This document shows, in pieces, positions 49,758 through 58,653 of a stretch of DNA of 64,000 nt. The DNA is taken from contig CAVQCG010000005.1 in the NCBI GenBank assembly GCA_963710975.1, forward strand, positions 496,001-560,000, in the 5' to 3' direction. The notes under the pieces are model-generated. The model did no database searches. It was not told where the DNA came from and saw nothing but the letters and a program-made list of their open reading frames with translations. Position 1 is the stretch's first letter; every line of letters starts with the position of its first letter. The position numbers and the translations under genes were made by a program. The DNA is from JBBQXH01 sp963710975. Lineage in GTDB: Bacteria > Actinomycetota > Thermoleophilia > Gaiellales > Gaiellaceae.

Positions 49758-51146
49758 CTAGGGCGACGGAAGGATCTTTCCCGGGTTCATGAGCCCGTCC
49801 GGGTCGAGGGCGGACTTGATCGCGCGCATCGCTCGAACGGCCTCGGGGCCGTGCTCGGGCTCGAGATAGCGAGTCTTCCCGTAGCCGATACCGTGCTCGC
49901 CCGTGCACGTGCCGCCGACCTCGAGCGCTCGGGCGACCATCCGCGCCGTGACCTCCTCGACCCGCCGGATCTCGTCCTGGTCATCGGGATCCACGAGGAA
50001 CGTGACGTGGAAGTTCCCGTCGCCGACATGCCCGACGATCGGCCCGAACAACCCCGCCTCGTCGATGTCCTTCCGCGTGTCGGCGATGCAGTCGGCGAGC
50101 CGTGAGATCGGCACGCACACGTCGGTGACGTAGCCGCGCGAGCCCGGCCGCAGGGCGAGGACGGCCTCGTAGCCCTCGTGGCGCGCGTGCCAGAGGCGCG
50201 TACGATCCTCCTGGCTCGTCGCCCAGACGAACTCGCCGGCTCCATGCTCGGCAGCGATCTCGGCCACTGCGGCGGACTGCTCGGCCACCGCGGACTCGGA
50301 GCCGTGAAACTCGAGGAACAGGGTTGGAGCGACCGCGTATGCAAGACCCGAGCGCCGGTTGACGGCGTCCAACTCGATCTCGTCGAGCAGCTCGATGCGG
50401 GCCATCGGAATGCCGAGCTGGACGGTGTCCACGACGCAGGCGACGGCGTCGTCGACCGAGGGGAACGGGCAGACGGCAGCCACCACCGCCTCGGGTGTCG
50501 GGTAGATGCGAAGCGTCGCCTCGACGACGATCCCGAGCGTTCCCTCCGATCCGACGAACAGGTGGGTGAGGTCATATCCCGCAGCGGACTTCCGCGCCCG
50601 CGAGCCCGTCCGGAGGGTCTCACCCTGCGCTGTGACGACCGTCAGCGCGAGGACGTTCTCGCGCATCGTCCCGTAGCGCACCGCCGTCGTCCCGGACGCA
50701 CGCGTTCCGATCATCCCCCCGATCGTCGCGTCTGCCCCCGGGTCGACCGGGAAGAAGACGCCTTCGGGCCTGAGGCGGGTCTCGAGCTGCTTCCGCGTGA
50801 CTCCCGGCTCGACGGTGACCGTCATATCCCCCACCTCGACCTGGAGGATCCGGTTCATTCGCGTCATATCGACGCACACACCTCCGCGAATCGCGCCCAC
50901 GTGGCCCTCGAGGGACGTCCCGGCGCCGAACGGCACGATCGGCGCCCCCGCGGCTCGACACGCGACGACGACGGCGACGACCTCGTCGGCGTCGCTCGGG
51001 AAGACGACGAGGTCGGGAGGGGCCGGCGGATGCCACGACTCGTCGGTTCCGTGGAGCCGGAGGACGTCGTCGCTGCGAGAGACAGCGGCCTCGCCGAGCG
51101 ACGCAGAGAGACGGGCCGCGAGGTCGTCGATCGCAACAGCTGTCAT
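49758..51146 (-). CDS. FAD-linked oxidase, glycolate oxidase GlcD / D-lactate dehydrogenase type
   Basis: 462 aa. FAD-binding PCMH domain: DLVVFPSDADEVVAVVVACR, the pyrophosphate loop PFGAGTSLEGHVGAIRGG, DPGADATIGGMIGTRASGTT and LFVGSEGTLGIVVEATL; the C-terminal cap has GHVGDGNFHVTFLVDPDD and GGTCTGEHGIGYGKTRYL with the metal/substrate histidines. It oxidises a 2-hydroxy acid (glycolate, D-lactate or D-2-hydroxyglutarate) to the oxo acid. It stands alone, so the electron acceptor is not evident; no GlcE/GlcF genes are adjacent. Confidence 0.9.
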   Translation of the reverse strand: MTAVAIDDLAARLSASLGEAAVSRSDDVLRLHGTDESWHPPAPPDLVVFPSDADEVVAVVVACRAAGAPIVPFGAGTSLEGHVGAIRGGVCVDMTRMNRILQVEVGDMTVTVEPGVTRKQLETRLRPEGVFFPVDPGADATIGGMIGTRASGTTAVRYGTMRENVLALTVVTAQGETLRTGSRARKSAAGYDLTHLFVGSEGTLGIVVEATLRIYPTPEAVVAAVCPFPSVDDAVACVVDTVQLGIPMARIELLDEIELDAVNRRSGLAYAVAPTLFLEFHGSESAVAEQSAAVAEIAAEHGAGEFVWATSQEDRTRLWHARHEGYEAVLALRPGSRGYVTDVCVPISRLADCIADTRKDIDEAGLFGPIVGHVGDGNFHVTFLVDPDDQDEIRRVEEVTARMVARALEVGGTCTGEHGIGYGKTRYLEPEHGPEAVRAMRAIKSALDPDGLMNPGKILPSP

Positions 51147-51187
51147 CGGCGTATCGTGCCCGAGTGCGAGCGGCTACGCTGGGACGA

Positions 51188-51505
51188 ATGGCACCGACCG
51201 CTCCCACCAAGAGCGCTCCGGCCAAAGCCGTCCTGACAGCCACCCAGTACGTCACCGGACGATTCGGTCTCACGGGCGTCGCACGTGTCAAGAGCAGACG
51301 TAGCCGGCGCAAGCCCGACTGGGTGCTCGTCACAGGTGCGTACGGCCGCCCGGGTGGCGGAATGATCTGGGCTGCCTGGGTCCAGTTCTACGACGAGCGT
51401 TGGCTCGTCAAGTACGCCGGGCTCGACGCCAACGCGAATCGTCCGCCGAAGGGAACCGGCGTGCCGTGCGACATCCGGCCCGCTTTCGGCAAACCGGCCT
51501 GCTGA
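51188..51505 (+). CDS. Hypothetical protein, 105 aa
   Basis: Not recognised. ATG at 51188 chosen over an in-frame GTG at 51164. An Ala/Thr/Lys-rich start (PTAPTKSAPAKAVLTATQY) is followed by a basic stretch KSRRSRRKPDWVLVTGAYGR and an aromatic segment GMIWAAWVQFYDERWLVKYA, ending with two cysteines. No clear signal peptide. It is divergent from the GlcD-type gene (41 bp) and nearly touches the convergent patatin gene (stop codons 1 bp apart). Confidence 0.55.
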   Translation: MAPTAPTKSAPAKAVLTATQYVTGRFGLTGVARVKSRRSRRKPDWVLVTGAYGRPGGGMIWAAWVQFYDERWLVKYAGLDANANRPPKGTGVPCDIRPAFGKPAC

Positions 51506-51506
51506 A

Positions 51507-52559
51507 CTACGGAGCTGCGGCGAGCTCCATCTCGGCGGCGATCTCACGACGCCGCGAATGCTCCTTGCCCTTGCGGTACTCGGCGATGTACGCATCGAAG
51601 TCCCACGTGGCGAGGAACTCCTCGGCGCCCCGGCGTCCGGACTCGTAGAGCGCCTCCGCACGCTCATGTGAGAGGTCGAACTCGGTCGTTCCCACCCCGA
51701 GCGTCTTGATCGGAATCGTCCGCGCGTACTGCGCCTTCTCGACGTAGAGGCGATCATGCGCCTCGAGCATGGTGTGGATGAGGCTCTTCGCGTAGTCGAC
51801 GGCTCCTCCAACACCCGATGTCCGCGCCTCTGGCGGCGGCAGGCGCTCGCCAAGAGGAGTCCGGGGATCCGGCTCGACGAGCAGGAGCCCGAACGTCGGC
51901 CACTCAGGATCGCCGTCCGAGTCGAAGAGCCAGACGGGGAAGTTCGAGAGGACGCCGCCGTCCGCGATCAGGTGCTCGCGTCCCGTCTGGGGGTTCCGGA
52001 CCCTGACCGGCTCGAAGAAGAACGGGATGCTCATGCTCATCCGCACAGCCTCGGCGACGTCGAGCTCGTCGGGGACGAGTCCGAGCTTCACGGCATCCTG
52101 CGGCAGCGCGAGCAACTCGCGTCCGGTCAGGTCAGACGCGATGACGCGAACGCGGTAGCGGTACTTCGGGTCGTCGGCCGTCTCCGGATCGACGAGATCG
52201 GCGAACGTGCGAACGTTCTTCGCTTCGAGCCTCTCGCGGATCCAGGCGAGGAATGCCTTCCCCTCGAAGATCCCCTGGTCCTTCAGCACCGACATCGGCG
52301 GCCCTACGACCGGAATCCGATCCTCCAGGCCGCGATCCTCGAACTGGTGAAAGTCGAGATTGATGATGACATCGCGAAGCTCCGCGGCGCTGTACCCGGC
52401 CCCGAGCAGGGTGGCGACGATCGCGCCAGCCGAGGTGCCCGCAAGGCTCTTTGGCACGTAACCGTGCTCCTCGAGCACCGCGACGGCGCCGACGAGGCCG
52501 ATGCCCTTCACACCTCCGCCCTCGAAGACCAGATCGACGTTTTGGGCCTCACCCGACAT
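51507..52559 (-). CDS. Patatin-like phospholipase
   Basis: 350 aa. Ser-Asp dyad hydrolase: oxyanion GGGVKGIGLVGAVAVLEEHG, nucleophile elbow LAGTSAGAIVATLLGAG (Ser near residue 42) and catalytic Asp in LIADGGVLSNFPVWLFD (near residue 205). YRYRVRVIASDLTGRELLAL and AVRMSMSIPFFFEPVRV are conserved bacterial features. Acyl-ester hydrolysis of lipids, probably cytosolic as no signal peptide is seen. Single gene facing a hypothetical gene. Confidence 0.92.
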   Translation of the reverse strand: MSGEAQNVDLVFEGGGVKGIGLVGAVAVLEEHGYVPKSLAGTSAGAIVATLLGAGYSAAELRDVIINLDFHQFEDRGLEDRIPVVGPPMSVLKDQGIFEGKAFLAWIRERLEAKNVRTFADLVDPETADDPKYRYRVRVIASDLTGRELLALPQDAVKLGLVPDELDVAEAVRMSMSIPFFFEPVRVRNPQTGREHLIADGGVLSNFPVWLFDSDGDPEWPTFGLLLVEPDPRTPLGERLPPPEARTSGVGGAVDYAKSLIHTMLEAHDRLYVEKAQYARTIPIKTLGVGTTEFDLSHERAEALYESGRRGAEEFLATWDFDAYIAEYRKGKEHSRRREIAAEMELAAAP

Positions 52560-52747
52560 GACAGCTCACCTCGCTTGTGGTGGTGGGTCTGGGGGCCGCA
52601 GACGTCTTCGTCAGTCCTGGCACGACGGTATCACCAGGCCCCTCGCTGTCAAGCACCCGTCCGGGTCGTTCCGCTATGACCGCATCGCGGACACACTGTC
52701 TGCATCGATATAGGATCTCTGCGCCTGGCCGAGCGGGAGGTGCAGAG

Positions 52748-53566
52748 GTGCGGTTCGAGGGACGGGCCGGTGTCGTCACCGGCGGATCGAGCGGGATCGG
52801 AAAGTCAATTGCGCACCGGCTCGCCTCGGAGGGGGCCTCGCTCGTCCTGGTCGCGGCTCCGCAGGACGAGCATCAACTCGAGGGCGTCGTTGCCGAGCTC
52901 CGTGCCGGTGGTGCCGCCGTCGTCGGGGTCGCAGCAGACGTCGGCCAGCCCGAGACCGCCGAGCGCACGGTCGCGGCCGCGCTGGAGAGGTTCGGGCGCC
53001 TGGACATCCTTGCCAACAACGCAGGGATCGCCTACTTCGAGAACTTCCTGGACACCCCGATCGAGCACCTCGACCGGACACTCCACGTCAACGTCCGCGG
53101 CATGTTCCTGATGGGGCTCGCGGTCGCTCGGGCGATGGCCGAGCGTGGCGGTGGCGCGATCGCGTGCACCGCATCGACGGCGTCCTTCGCAGGCGAGGAG
53201 CAGCAGGCCACGTACAACATCTCGAAGGGCGGCGTTGCCGAGCTCGTCCGCTCCATGGCGGTCGACCTCGCGCCGCACAACGTTCGGGTCAACGCGGTAG
53301 CCCCGGGCTGGGTGCTCACCCCTGCGACCGAGGAGATCGTCGCCGACGAGGCCGAATGGTCGAAGCACCGGTCACGGATTCCGCTCGACCGCCCCGGGCA
53401 ACCCGAGGAAATCGCTGCTGTCGTGGCGTTTCTCCTCTCGGACGACGCCTCCTATCTGACCGGTTCCATCGTCGTAGCCGACGGCGGCCTGACAGCCGGG
53501 TATCGATCGTCGGACTGGGATGCCGTGCCGCAGGCTCGCACGCCGCGCACGCAGGTGCAGCCGTGA
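52748..53566 (+). CDS. Short-chain dehydrogenase/reductase
   Basis: 272 aa, GTG start at 52748. Cofactor loop VVTGGSSGIGKSIA, NNAGIAYFENFLD, catalytic Ser in ACTASTASFAG, Tyr/Lys in YNISKGG, PGWVLTPATEE and YLTGSIVVADGG. It is the first gene of a run SDR-SDR-DMT transporter joined by 4-bp overlaps. The 188 bp upstream (52560-52747) contain no gene; GCTATGACCGCATCGCGG near 52672 weakly recalls the IclR sites at 58.5 kb. Substrate unknown, probably a sugar acid or polyol given the context. Confidence 0.92.
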   Translation: MRFEGRAGVVTGGSSGIGKSIAHRLASEGASLVLVAAPQDEHQLEGVVAELRAGGAAVVGVAADVGQPETAERTVAAALERFGRLDILANNAGIAYFENFLDTPIEHLDRTLHVNVRGMFLMGLAVARAMAERGGGAIACTASTASFAGEEQQATYNISKGGVAELVRSMAVDLAPHNVRVNAVAPGWVLTPATEEIVADEAEWSKHRSRIPLDRPGQPEEIAAVVAFLLSDDASYLTGSIVVADGGLTAGYRSSDWDAVPQARTPRTQVQP

Positions 53567-54336
53567 GCGGGCGTGTCGACGGGAAGATCGCGCTCGTCAC
53601 CGGCGCGGGTACCGGGATCGGGCGCGCTACGTGCGTCCGTCTCGCCGAGGAAGGCGCCGAGGTGGTCGTCACATCCCGCACCCCGGCTCACGTCGAGGAG
53701 ACGTGCGCCGAAGTCGAGAAGGCCTGCGGCCGTGCGCCGCTCGGTCTGACCCTCGATCTCGCCGACAGACCCGCCGTCGACGCCGCCGTCGCAGAGATCG
53801 TCGCACGGTACCGGCGCATCGACATAGTCTCGAACAACGCCGGCATCGAGCTCGTCCACGGCCCGACCGTCGAGGAGACGACCGACGAGGAATGGGAGCT
53901 CGTCTTCCGAGTCAACGTGACCGGGACGTTCTGGATCTGCCGGGCGGCCTTGCCGCACATGGGCGAGGGCGGATCGATCGTGAACACGGCGTCGATCAAC
54001 TCGTTCGTCGCCTGGCCGAACGATTCGTCCTACACGATGTCGAAGGGTGCGCTGCTGCAGTTCACGCGGGCCCTGGCGCTCGACGTTGCGGAACGCGGGA
54101 TTCGAGCGAACTGCGTCTGCCCCGGCGTGATCGATACGCCTCTGACCGACCTGTTCCTCGAGGCGAGCGACGACCCGGAGAATCTCCGCTCGGAGTACGC
54201 TGCCGCAGCCCCGGTCAAGCGCATGGGCACCGCGCGCGAGGTGGCGAACTGCATCCTCTTCCTCGCCTCCGACGAGGCCTCGTTCGTCACCGGTTCCGCG
54301 CTCGTCGTCGACGGCGGGACGACGGCGATCGCTTGA
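53563..54336 (+). CDS. Short-chain dehydrogenase/reductase
   Basis: 257 aa, GTG start overlapping the previous SDR stop (GTGA). TGAGTGIGRATCVRLAEEG cofactor site, SRT after beta-2 (favouring NADP), NNAGIELVHG, Ser in VNTASINSF, Tyr/Lys in YTMSKGALLQF, PGVIDTP, SFVTGSALVVDGG. Different enough from the neighbouring SDR (about one third identity by eye) to be a distinct enzyme rather than a recent duplicate. The TTG start of the transporter overlaps its stop. Confidence 0.92.
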   Translation: MSGRVDGKIALVTGAGTGIGRATCVRLAEEGAEVVVTSRTPAHVEETCAEVEKACGRAPLGLTLDLADRPAVDAAVAEIVARYRRIDIVSNNAGIELVHGPTVEETTDEEWELVFRVNVTGTFWICRAALPHMGEGGSIVNTASINSFVAWPNDSSYTMSKGALLQFTRALALDVAERGIRANCVCPGVIDTPLTDLFLEASDDPENLRSEYAAAAPVKRMGTAREVANCILFLASDEASFVTGSALVVDGGTTAIA

Positions 54337-55274
54337 GCCCACGATCCTCCGGGCTTCTCCGGGTCGGCGCATCCGCCGTCTGCTTCGGTCTCATGGGCAT
54401 CTTCGCACGGCTCGCCTACGACCACGGCGCAAATGTGGCGGGCGTGGTCGCAGCAAGGGCAGCCATCGTCGTGCCCCTCTTCGCCGTGCTGGCGCTCCGA
54501 AGCAGCGGGGAAACCCGCCGTCGCGACGCGAGAAGCGCAGCACCGCTCCTCGTGCCGATGGTGTTCCTCTCGATCCTCCAGACGGTCACGTATTTCGTCG
54601 CCGTCGACCGCATGTCACCAGCGCTCGTCACCCTCGTGATCTACATCTACCCGGCCATCACCGTGATCGGGTCGCGGCTCCTCGGTTGGACGTCGCTCGG
54701 AGGGATCGCCGTGCTCGCGACGGCCCTGACGATGGCGGGGATCGTCGTCACCCTCGGCATTCCGAGCGGCGAGATCGACGCGCTGGCAGTTGCCTGTGCC
54801 TTCGTCAACGGAATCTCGTTCGCGGTATTCCTCCTGCTGGCACAGGCAGCGCTCCGACGTGCCGACCCGCTCACCGTGTACGCGGCCGGAGGAGCTCCCG
54901 CGTCGGCGATCCTCCTCGCGGGAGCCTTCGTCTTCGCGGATCCGCAGTTCGGTTCGGGCACGGTCGCCGTCGTCAGCATCCTCTGCGCGGGGCTCGTGTC
55001 GACGGTACTGGCAACACTTCTTCAACTCACGGGCGTCCGGAGGCTCGGCAGCGCGTCCACCGCCGTGGTCACGAGCCTCGAGATCGTGACAGTCGTCGTG
55101 GCAAGCGCCCTCGTGTTCGACGAGCCGATCGGCGTCGGCGTCGCCCTCGGAAGCCTGCTCATCATCGTCGGTGCCGTACTCGCCCCGCGCGGGGTGAAGC
55201 TCCTCAGGAGCTCCGATAGGCCTCGACCGTCGACCGATGGCCCGAGGAACGAGCCGACGCCGAGTCGGTCGTGA
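54333..55274 (+). CDS. EamA/DMT-family transporter
   Basis: 313 aa, TTG start within the overlap TTGA. Ten hydrophobic spans in two EamA repeats: AVCFGLMGIFARLAYDHGAN and SILQTVTYFVAVDRMSPALV in the first, VNGISFAVFLLLAQAAL and STVLATLLQLTGVRRLGSAS in the second; the loop PALVTLVIYIYPAITVIGSR is a DMT hallmark. Exporter or importer of a small metabolite, probably linked to the two SDRs by translation coupling. The C-terminal tail is polar (RPSTDGPRNEPTPSRS). Confidence 0.9.
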   Translation: MSPRSSGLLRVGASAVCFGLMGIFARLAYDHGANVAGVVAARAAIVVPLFAVLALRSSGETRRRDARSAAPLLVPMVFLSILQTVTYFVAVDRMSPALVTLVIYIYPAITVIGSRLLGWTSLGGIAVLATALTMAGIVVTLGIPSGEIDALAVACAFVNGISFAVFLLLAQAALRRADPLTVYAAGGAPASAILLAGAFVFADPQFGSGTVAVVSILCAGLVSTVLATLLQLTGVRRLGSASTAVVTSLEIVTVVVASALVFDEPIGVGVALGSLLIIVGAVLAPRGVKLLRSSDRPRPSTDGPRNEPTPSRS

Positions 55275-55363
55275 CGAGATGGAGCACCTCGGGCCCCACG
55301 CGCCATACGCCGGCTCCGCCGGCTGAACTACGCAGCCTGGCGCCTCCGGCGCGGCCGCTGCGC

Positions 55364-55383
55364 GGCCCGCCTTCCAGCGGGCC
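55364..55383. terminator. Bidirectional terminator hairpin between convergent genes
   Basis: GGCCCGC, loop CTTCCA, GCGGGCC: a 7-bp GC stem at the junction of the plus-strand transporter and the minus-strand VOC gene. Two weaker GC palindromes precede it (around 55290 and 55345). No further signal in this 109-bp gap. Confidence 0.5.
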
Positions 55384-55890
55384 TTACTTCGGCCAGGTGA
55401 AGTCCGGCTCCCGCCGGCGCTTCGGGATCTCGATCGCCTCGAGGATCACGCCGAAGTCGCGCTCGGTGTCGAAGTACGCGTACCCGCCGTCCCCGTCGAG
55501 CCCGTAGCCGAAGCCGGCCTGTGTGCAGTCGTAGCCTGCCTTCGTCATCGACGACACGGCGTCCTCGATCGAGTCGACCCAGAAGCCCAGGTGGTGAAGT
55601 CCATGCCCGCCCTGCTCGAGAAAGTCGTGGTAGATGCTCGGCCCCTCGAGTGGTTGGATCAGCTCGATCTGTGGCGTCAGCCCGTTGATCGCGATCCGCA
55701 TCGTGTGCGTGGCAGGCTCGCCGCGATAGCGCACCTCGGGAATGAACCCCACGCCGTACGTGAAGCCTCGCCACGGCCCGCCACCCCAGAGAACGTCGTA
55801 GCGCTCGACAGCCGCCTCGAGATCGGGCACGACGATGCCGATCTGGCTCGGCCCTCGTCCTTCGATCATGGGGAGACGAGTTACGGTCAC
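55384..55890 (-). CDS. VOC superfamily protein (glyoxalase/epimerase-like)
   Basis: 168 aa from the GTG at 55890, which overlaps the upstream stop as GTGA; an internal ATG lies at 55869. Two VOC modules: SQIGIVVPDLEAAVERYDVLW and GLHHLGFWVDSIEDAVSSM, with metal ligands expected from the Gln in PSQIG, the His of GLHHLGF and late Glu residues (FGVILEAIE). Closest in feel to methylmalonyl-CoA epimerase or dihydroxybiphenyl-dioxygenase-like proteins. Last gene of the operon led by the IclR gene. Confidence 0.88.
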   Translation of the reverse strand: MTVTRLPMIEGRGPSQIGIVVPDLEAAVERYDVLWGGGPWRGFTYGVGFIPEVRYRGEPATHTMRIAINGLTPQIELIQPLEGPSIYHDFLEQGGHGLHHLGFWVDSIEDAVSSMTKAGYDCTQAGFGYGLDGDGGYAYFDTERDFGVILEAIEIPKRRREPDFTWPK

Positions 55891-56861
55891 GAGAACTCGA
55901 TGAGCACCTTGCCGAGCTTGCCGCTTCCTTCCAGGCGGTCGAATGCCTCTGCGACGCGAGCAGCCGGAAAGGTCGAGTCGACGAGCGGACGCATGCGACC
56001 GGACTCGAGCGCCGGAACGACCTCCTTCTCGAAGGCGCGGATAACCATGCCTTTCTCCTCGAGAGGTCGCGCGCGGAGCACCGTGCCCCGGATCGACGCC
56101 CGCTTCACCATGAGGGCAAGGAGTGGTAGCGAGATCTCCTGCCCTCCACCGACCCCAACGATCACGATGCGTCCCTTGCGGGCAAGCGCGTCGAGGTTCC
56201 CGGGGAAGTGCGGCGCTCCGACGAGCTCGAGGACGACGTCCGCGCCTGCTCCACCTGTGGCTTCGAGCACCGCATCCGCGAACGTCTCGTCGCGCACCGA
56301 CCGGGCGCCGAGACCGTCGACGAGGGACGCAGCGGCGTCGGAGCGGACGGTGCCGAGAACTCGCGCACCCATCGCGACGCCGATCTGAACCGCGGCGCTC
56401 CCGACCCCGCCCGAAGCCCCGTGGACGAGCAACGTCTCGCCCGGCCGCAGTCCGGCCTGCGTCGAGATCGCATCATGCGCGGTGACGAACGCCTCGGGAA
56501 CAGCGGCCGCATCGGCGTCGCCGAGGCGCTCGGGGATTCGCGTGACACACCGCTCGTGTACGACGACGCGATCGGCGAGCCCGCCGCCACCGACCAGGCC
56601 GAACACCCTGTCTCCGGGCTTCCATGCCGTGACGGCGGCGCCACACGAGTCGACGCTGCCGGATACCTCGAGGCCCGGGATGTCCGTTGGACTGCCGGGC
56701 GGCGCGGGGTAGCGTCCGGCGCGTTGCTGGAGATCTGCCGGGTTCAGCCCGGCGAAGCGCACCCGCACGAGCACGTCCTGCTCTCCGGGCAAGGGATCGG
56801 CCCGTGTCTCGACCGAGACGACCTCGTTGTCGCCGGCGCCGGTGAAGACGACAGCCCTCAC
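55887..56861 (-). CDS. NADPH:quinone oxidoreductase-like MDR
   Basis: 324 aa, GTG start. Zinc-less MDR: NPADLQQRAGRYPAPPG, GLEVSGSVDSCGAAV, VPEAFVTAHDAI, nucleotide loop VHGASGGVGSAAVQIGVAMG and VGVGGGQEISLPLLALMVKR. Typical of quinone/zeta-crystallin reductases of the PIG3/QorA group. Overlaps both neighbours by 4 bp (sugar epimerase upstream, VOC downstream), so it belongs to the IclR-led catabolic operon. Confidence 0.92.
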   Translation of the reverse strand: MRAVVFTGAGDNEVVSVETRADPLPGEQDVLVRVRFAGLNPADLQQRAGRYPAPPGSPTDIPGLEVSGSVDSCGAAVTAWKPGDRVFGLVGGGGLADRVVVHERCVTRIPERLGDADAAAVPEAFVTAHDAISTQAGLRPGETLLVHGASGGVGSAAVQIGVAMGARVLGTVRSDAAASLVDGLGARSVRDETFADAVLEATGGAGADVVLELVGAPHFPGNLDALARKGRIVIVGVGGGQEISLPLLALMVKRASIRGTVLRARPLEEKGMVIRAFEKEVVPALESGRMRPLVDSTFPAARVAEAFDRLEGSGKLGKVLIEFS

Positions 56862-57715
56862 GCCAGAAGCTCCCTCAGAAGCGACAGACTCGCGTCGAGC
56901 CGCTCGCGCTGATCCGCGACGTCGGCCCGGTTGTCGAGGCCTTCGATCGTCAGGAAGAACTCTCGCCCTGCGAGGCCACGGGTCAGCAACGCCGTGAGCG
57001 CGGCGAGATCTGCGACTCCCTCTCCCGGATAGCGGTACAGCACCTCGAACCCGCGGCGATGGTAGCCGTCATCCGTCTGGATGGAGCGGAAGACGTAGTC
57101 CTTGACGTGCCCTGCCCGCGCGAGCGGAGCGAGCTCCTCGACGACCGGGCCGGGGTCGTCCAGCGCCGCCACCGGGTTGATCAGGTCGAGGAAGACGCCG
57201 ATCGATCCGGGCCCGACCTCCTCGACGATCGAACGGTATTCCGCAGCCGTGAAGTCGGAGTGATTCTCGAGCAGGAGAGTGACGCCGTCCTCGGCGGCGA
57301 TCGGCGCAGCACGCCGCAGCACCTCGACGACGTAGCGCCGCTCGACCTCGATCAGATCAGGGCGCCGGAGGAGTTCCGCACGATAGAAGCCCGAGACGAC
57401 GCGAAGGATCGGGCTCCCGATCGCAACAGCCCGTGCGAGCCACGACTCGATGCGCCCGACGCCGACCTCGGGCTCGTCGCCGTTGCGGCCTTCACCGAGG
57501 AAATCGCCGGAGGCGAGGAGTACGAGCCCGAGCGAACGAGCCCGCTCGGCCAACGCGTGGAGATCTCCCGGATCACGCGTTCGAAGGTGATGGAGGTTGA
57601 CCTGGACGCACTCGGAGCCCAGGTCCGCGGCCTCCAGAAGCACCTCCTCGAAGGAGATGTCGCCTCGCTCGAGGCGCAGGTGCCAGCACAGGGTGTCCAC
57701 ACCGAGCCGGACCAC
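56858..57715 (-). CDS. Sugar-phosphate isomerase/epimerase-like TIM barrel (AP endonuclease 2 fold)
   Basis: 285 aa. AP2Ec-type barrel: LGVDTLCWHLRLERGDISFE at the start, LLLASGDFLGEG-like strand (VLLASGDFLGE), ILRVVSGFYRAE, metal Glu in LLLENHSDFTAAEY, FLDLINPVAAL, HVKDYVFRS and FLTIEGLDN with the final metal Glu. Such enzymes epimerise or isomerise keto-sugars or inositol derivatives. Directly downstream of the IclR regulator (5 bp) and overlapping the oxidoreductase, so probably part of a sugar or polyol pathway. Confidence 0.85.
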   Translation of the reverse strand: MVRLGVDTLCWHLRLERGDISFEEVLLEAADLGSECVQVNLHHLRTRDPGDLHALAERARSLGLVLLASGDFLGEGRNGDEPEVGVGRIESWLARAVAIGSPILRVVSGFYRAELLRRPDLIEVERRYVVEVLRRAAPIAAEDGVTLLLENHSDFTAAEYRSIVEEVGPGSIGVFLDLINPVAALDDPGPVVEELAPLARAGHVKDYVFRSIQTDDGYHRRGFEVLYRYPGEGVADLAALTALLTRGLAGREFFLTIEGLDNRADVADQRERLDASLSLLRELLA

Positions 57716-57720
57716 GGGGC

Positions 57721-58503
57721 TCAGCGGGTCGGAACGGGGTCGCCGGCATAGCCGAGCGCGCGCGAGATGTCAGCGGCTGCGCCGGCCACGAGCGCGCAAC
57801 TGCTCTCGGCGTTCTCACCGAGGATCGCCGGCTGGGGCCCGCTCATCGACAGCGCCGCACACACCTTGCCGTTGTGGTCGAAGATCGGTGCACCGACGGA
57901 AGCCATGCCCATCACGACGTCGCCGTCGCTGATCGAGGCGCCGCTCTCCCGTACGGCCTCGAGCGCACCGAACAGCGCCGTCCGCGAGACCGGGGTGGAC
58001 TGGGTGAACGGTTCGAGTCGCCCGCGCCCGAGATACTCCTCCCAGAACTCGCGGGACTCGAACGCGAGCAGCGCGCGCGGCGCCGCCCCGACATGCAACG
58101 GGAGGGAGCCTCCGAGGCGAAGCGCCATCGACTGCACCCACCGGCCGTCGATGCGCTCGATGCACACTGCCTCGTAGCCGCGCCGGATGCAGAGGAAGAC
58201 CGTCTCCTCGGTCTCCTCGTGCACCCGCTCCATGACCGGCAGGGCTGCTTGCCGTTCGTCGAAGCGGGCGACGACGGCGCTCCCGAGACGGAGAAGCTTC
58301 AGCCCGAGCCGATACGTGCCGCGCCGCGAGCCCGGCTCGACCATGTCGAGGGTCTGCAGGCTCGAGAGAAGACGGTAGACGGTGCTGCGCGGCTCACCGA
58401 TCAGGTCGGCGAGGCGGCCTGCGCTGACCTCCTGTTCCTCGGCGAGCGCGTCGAGGATGAGGGCGACTTTCCCGAGGACCTGGACGGAGTTCCCGCGCTC
58501 CAT
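57721..58503 (-). CDS. IclR-family transcriptional regulator
   Basis: 260 aa. N-terminal winged helix (KVALILDALAEEQEVSAGRL, ADLIGEPRSTVYRLLSSLQT) and the IclR effector domain (residues about 80-255: VMERVHEETEETVFLCIRRG, LPLHVGAAPRALLAF, GVSISDGDVV-like ESGASISDGDVVMGMASVGA). It is divergent from the TPP-dependent dehydrogenase operon; two near-identical 28-bp repeats lie in the 150-bp gap. It likely regulates both the minus-strand sugar operon and the E1 genes. Confidence 0.92.
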   Translation of the reverse strand: MERGNSVQVLGKVALILDALAEEQEVSAGRLADLIGEPRSTVYRLLSSLQTLDMVEPGSRRGTYRLGLKLLRLGSAVVARFDERQAALPVMERVHEETEETVFLCIRRGYEAVCIERIDGRWVQSMALRLGGSLPLHVGAAPRALLAFESREFWEEYLGRGRLEPFTQSTPVSRTALFGALEAVRESGASISDGDVVMGMASVGAPIFDHNGKVCAALSMSGPQPAILGENAESSCALVAGAAADISRALGYAGDPVPTR

Positions 58504-58523
58504 GCTCCCGGCATACTCTCACG

Positions 58524-58551
58524 TCACGGACTCGGTATCCACTATGCGATA
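58524..58551. promoter_or_regulatory. IclR operator candidate, copy 1
   Basis: TCACGGACTCGGTATCC continuing ACTATGCGATA. Contains GTATC-N8-GATAC symmetry. 26 of 28 positions match copy 2 at 58607-58634. It begins 20 bp upstream of the IclR start codon. Confidence 0.6.
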
Positions 58552-58606
58552 CATCGCGTCGCTCATGGAGGTTGAGGCGCCGCGGCTGAACGGATAGTCT
58601 CTCACC

Positions 58607-58634
58607 TCACGGACCCGGTATCCACGATGCGATA
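58607..58634. promoter_or_regulatory. IclR operator candidate, copy 2
   Basis: TCACGGACCCGGTATCC continuing ACGATGCGATA; direct repeat of copy 1, 83 bp away (about eight helical turns), ending 19 bp before the E1-alpha ATG. Two sites on the same face near opposite promoters suggest looping or independent control of the divergent units. Confidence 0.6.
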
Positions 58635-58653
58635 ACACCCGCGAGGGGGAGGC

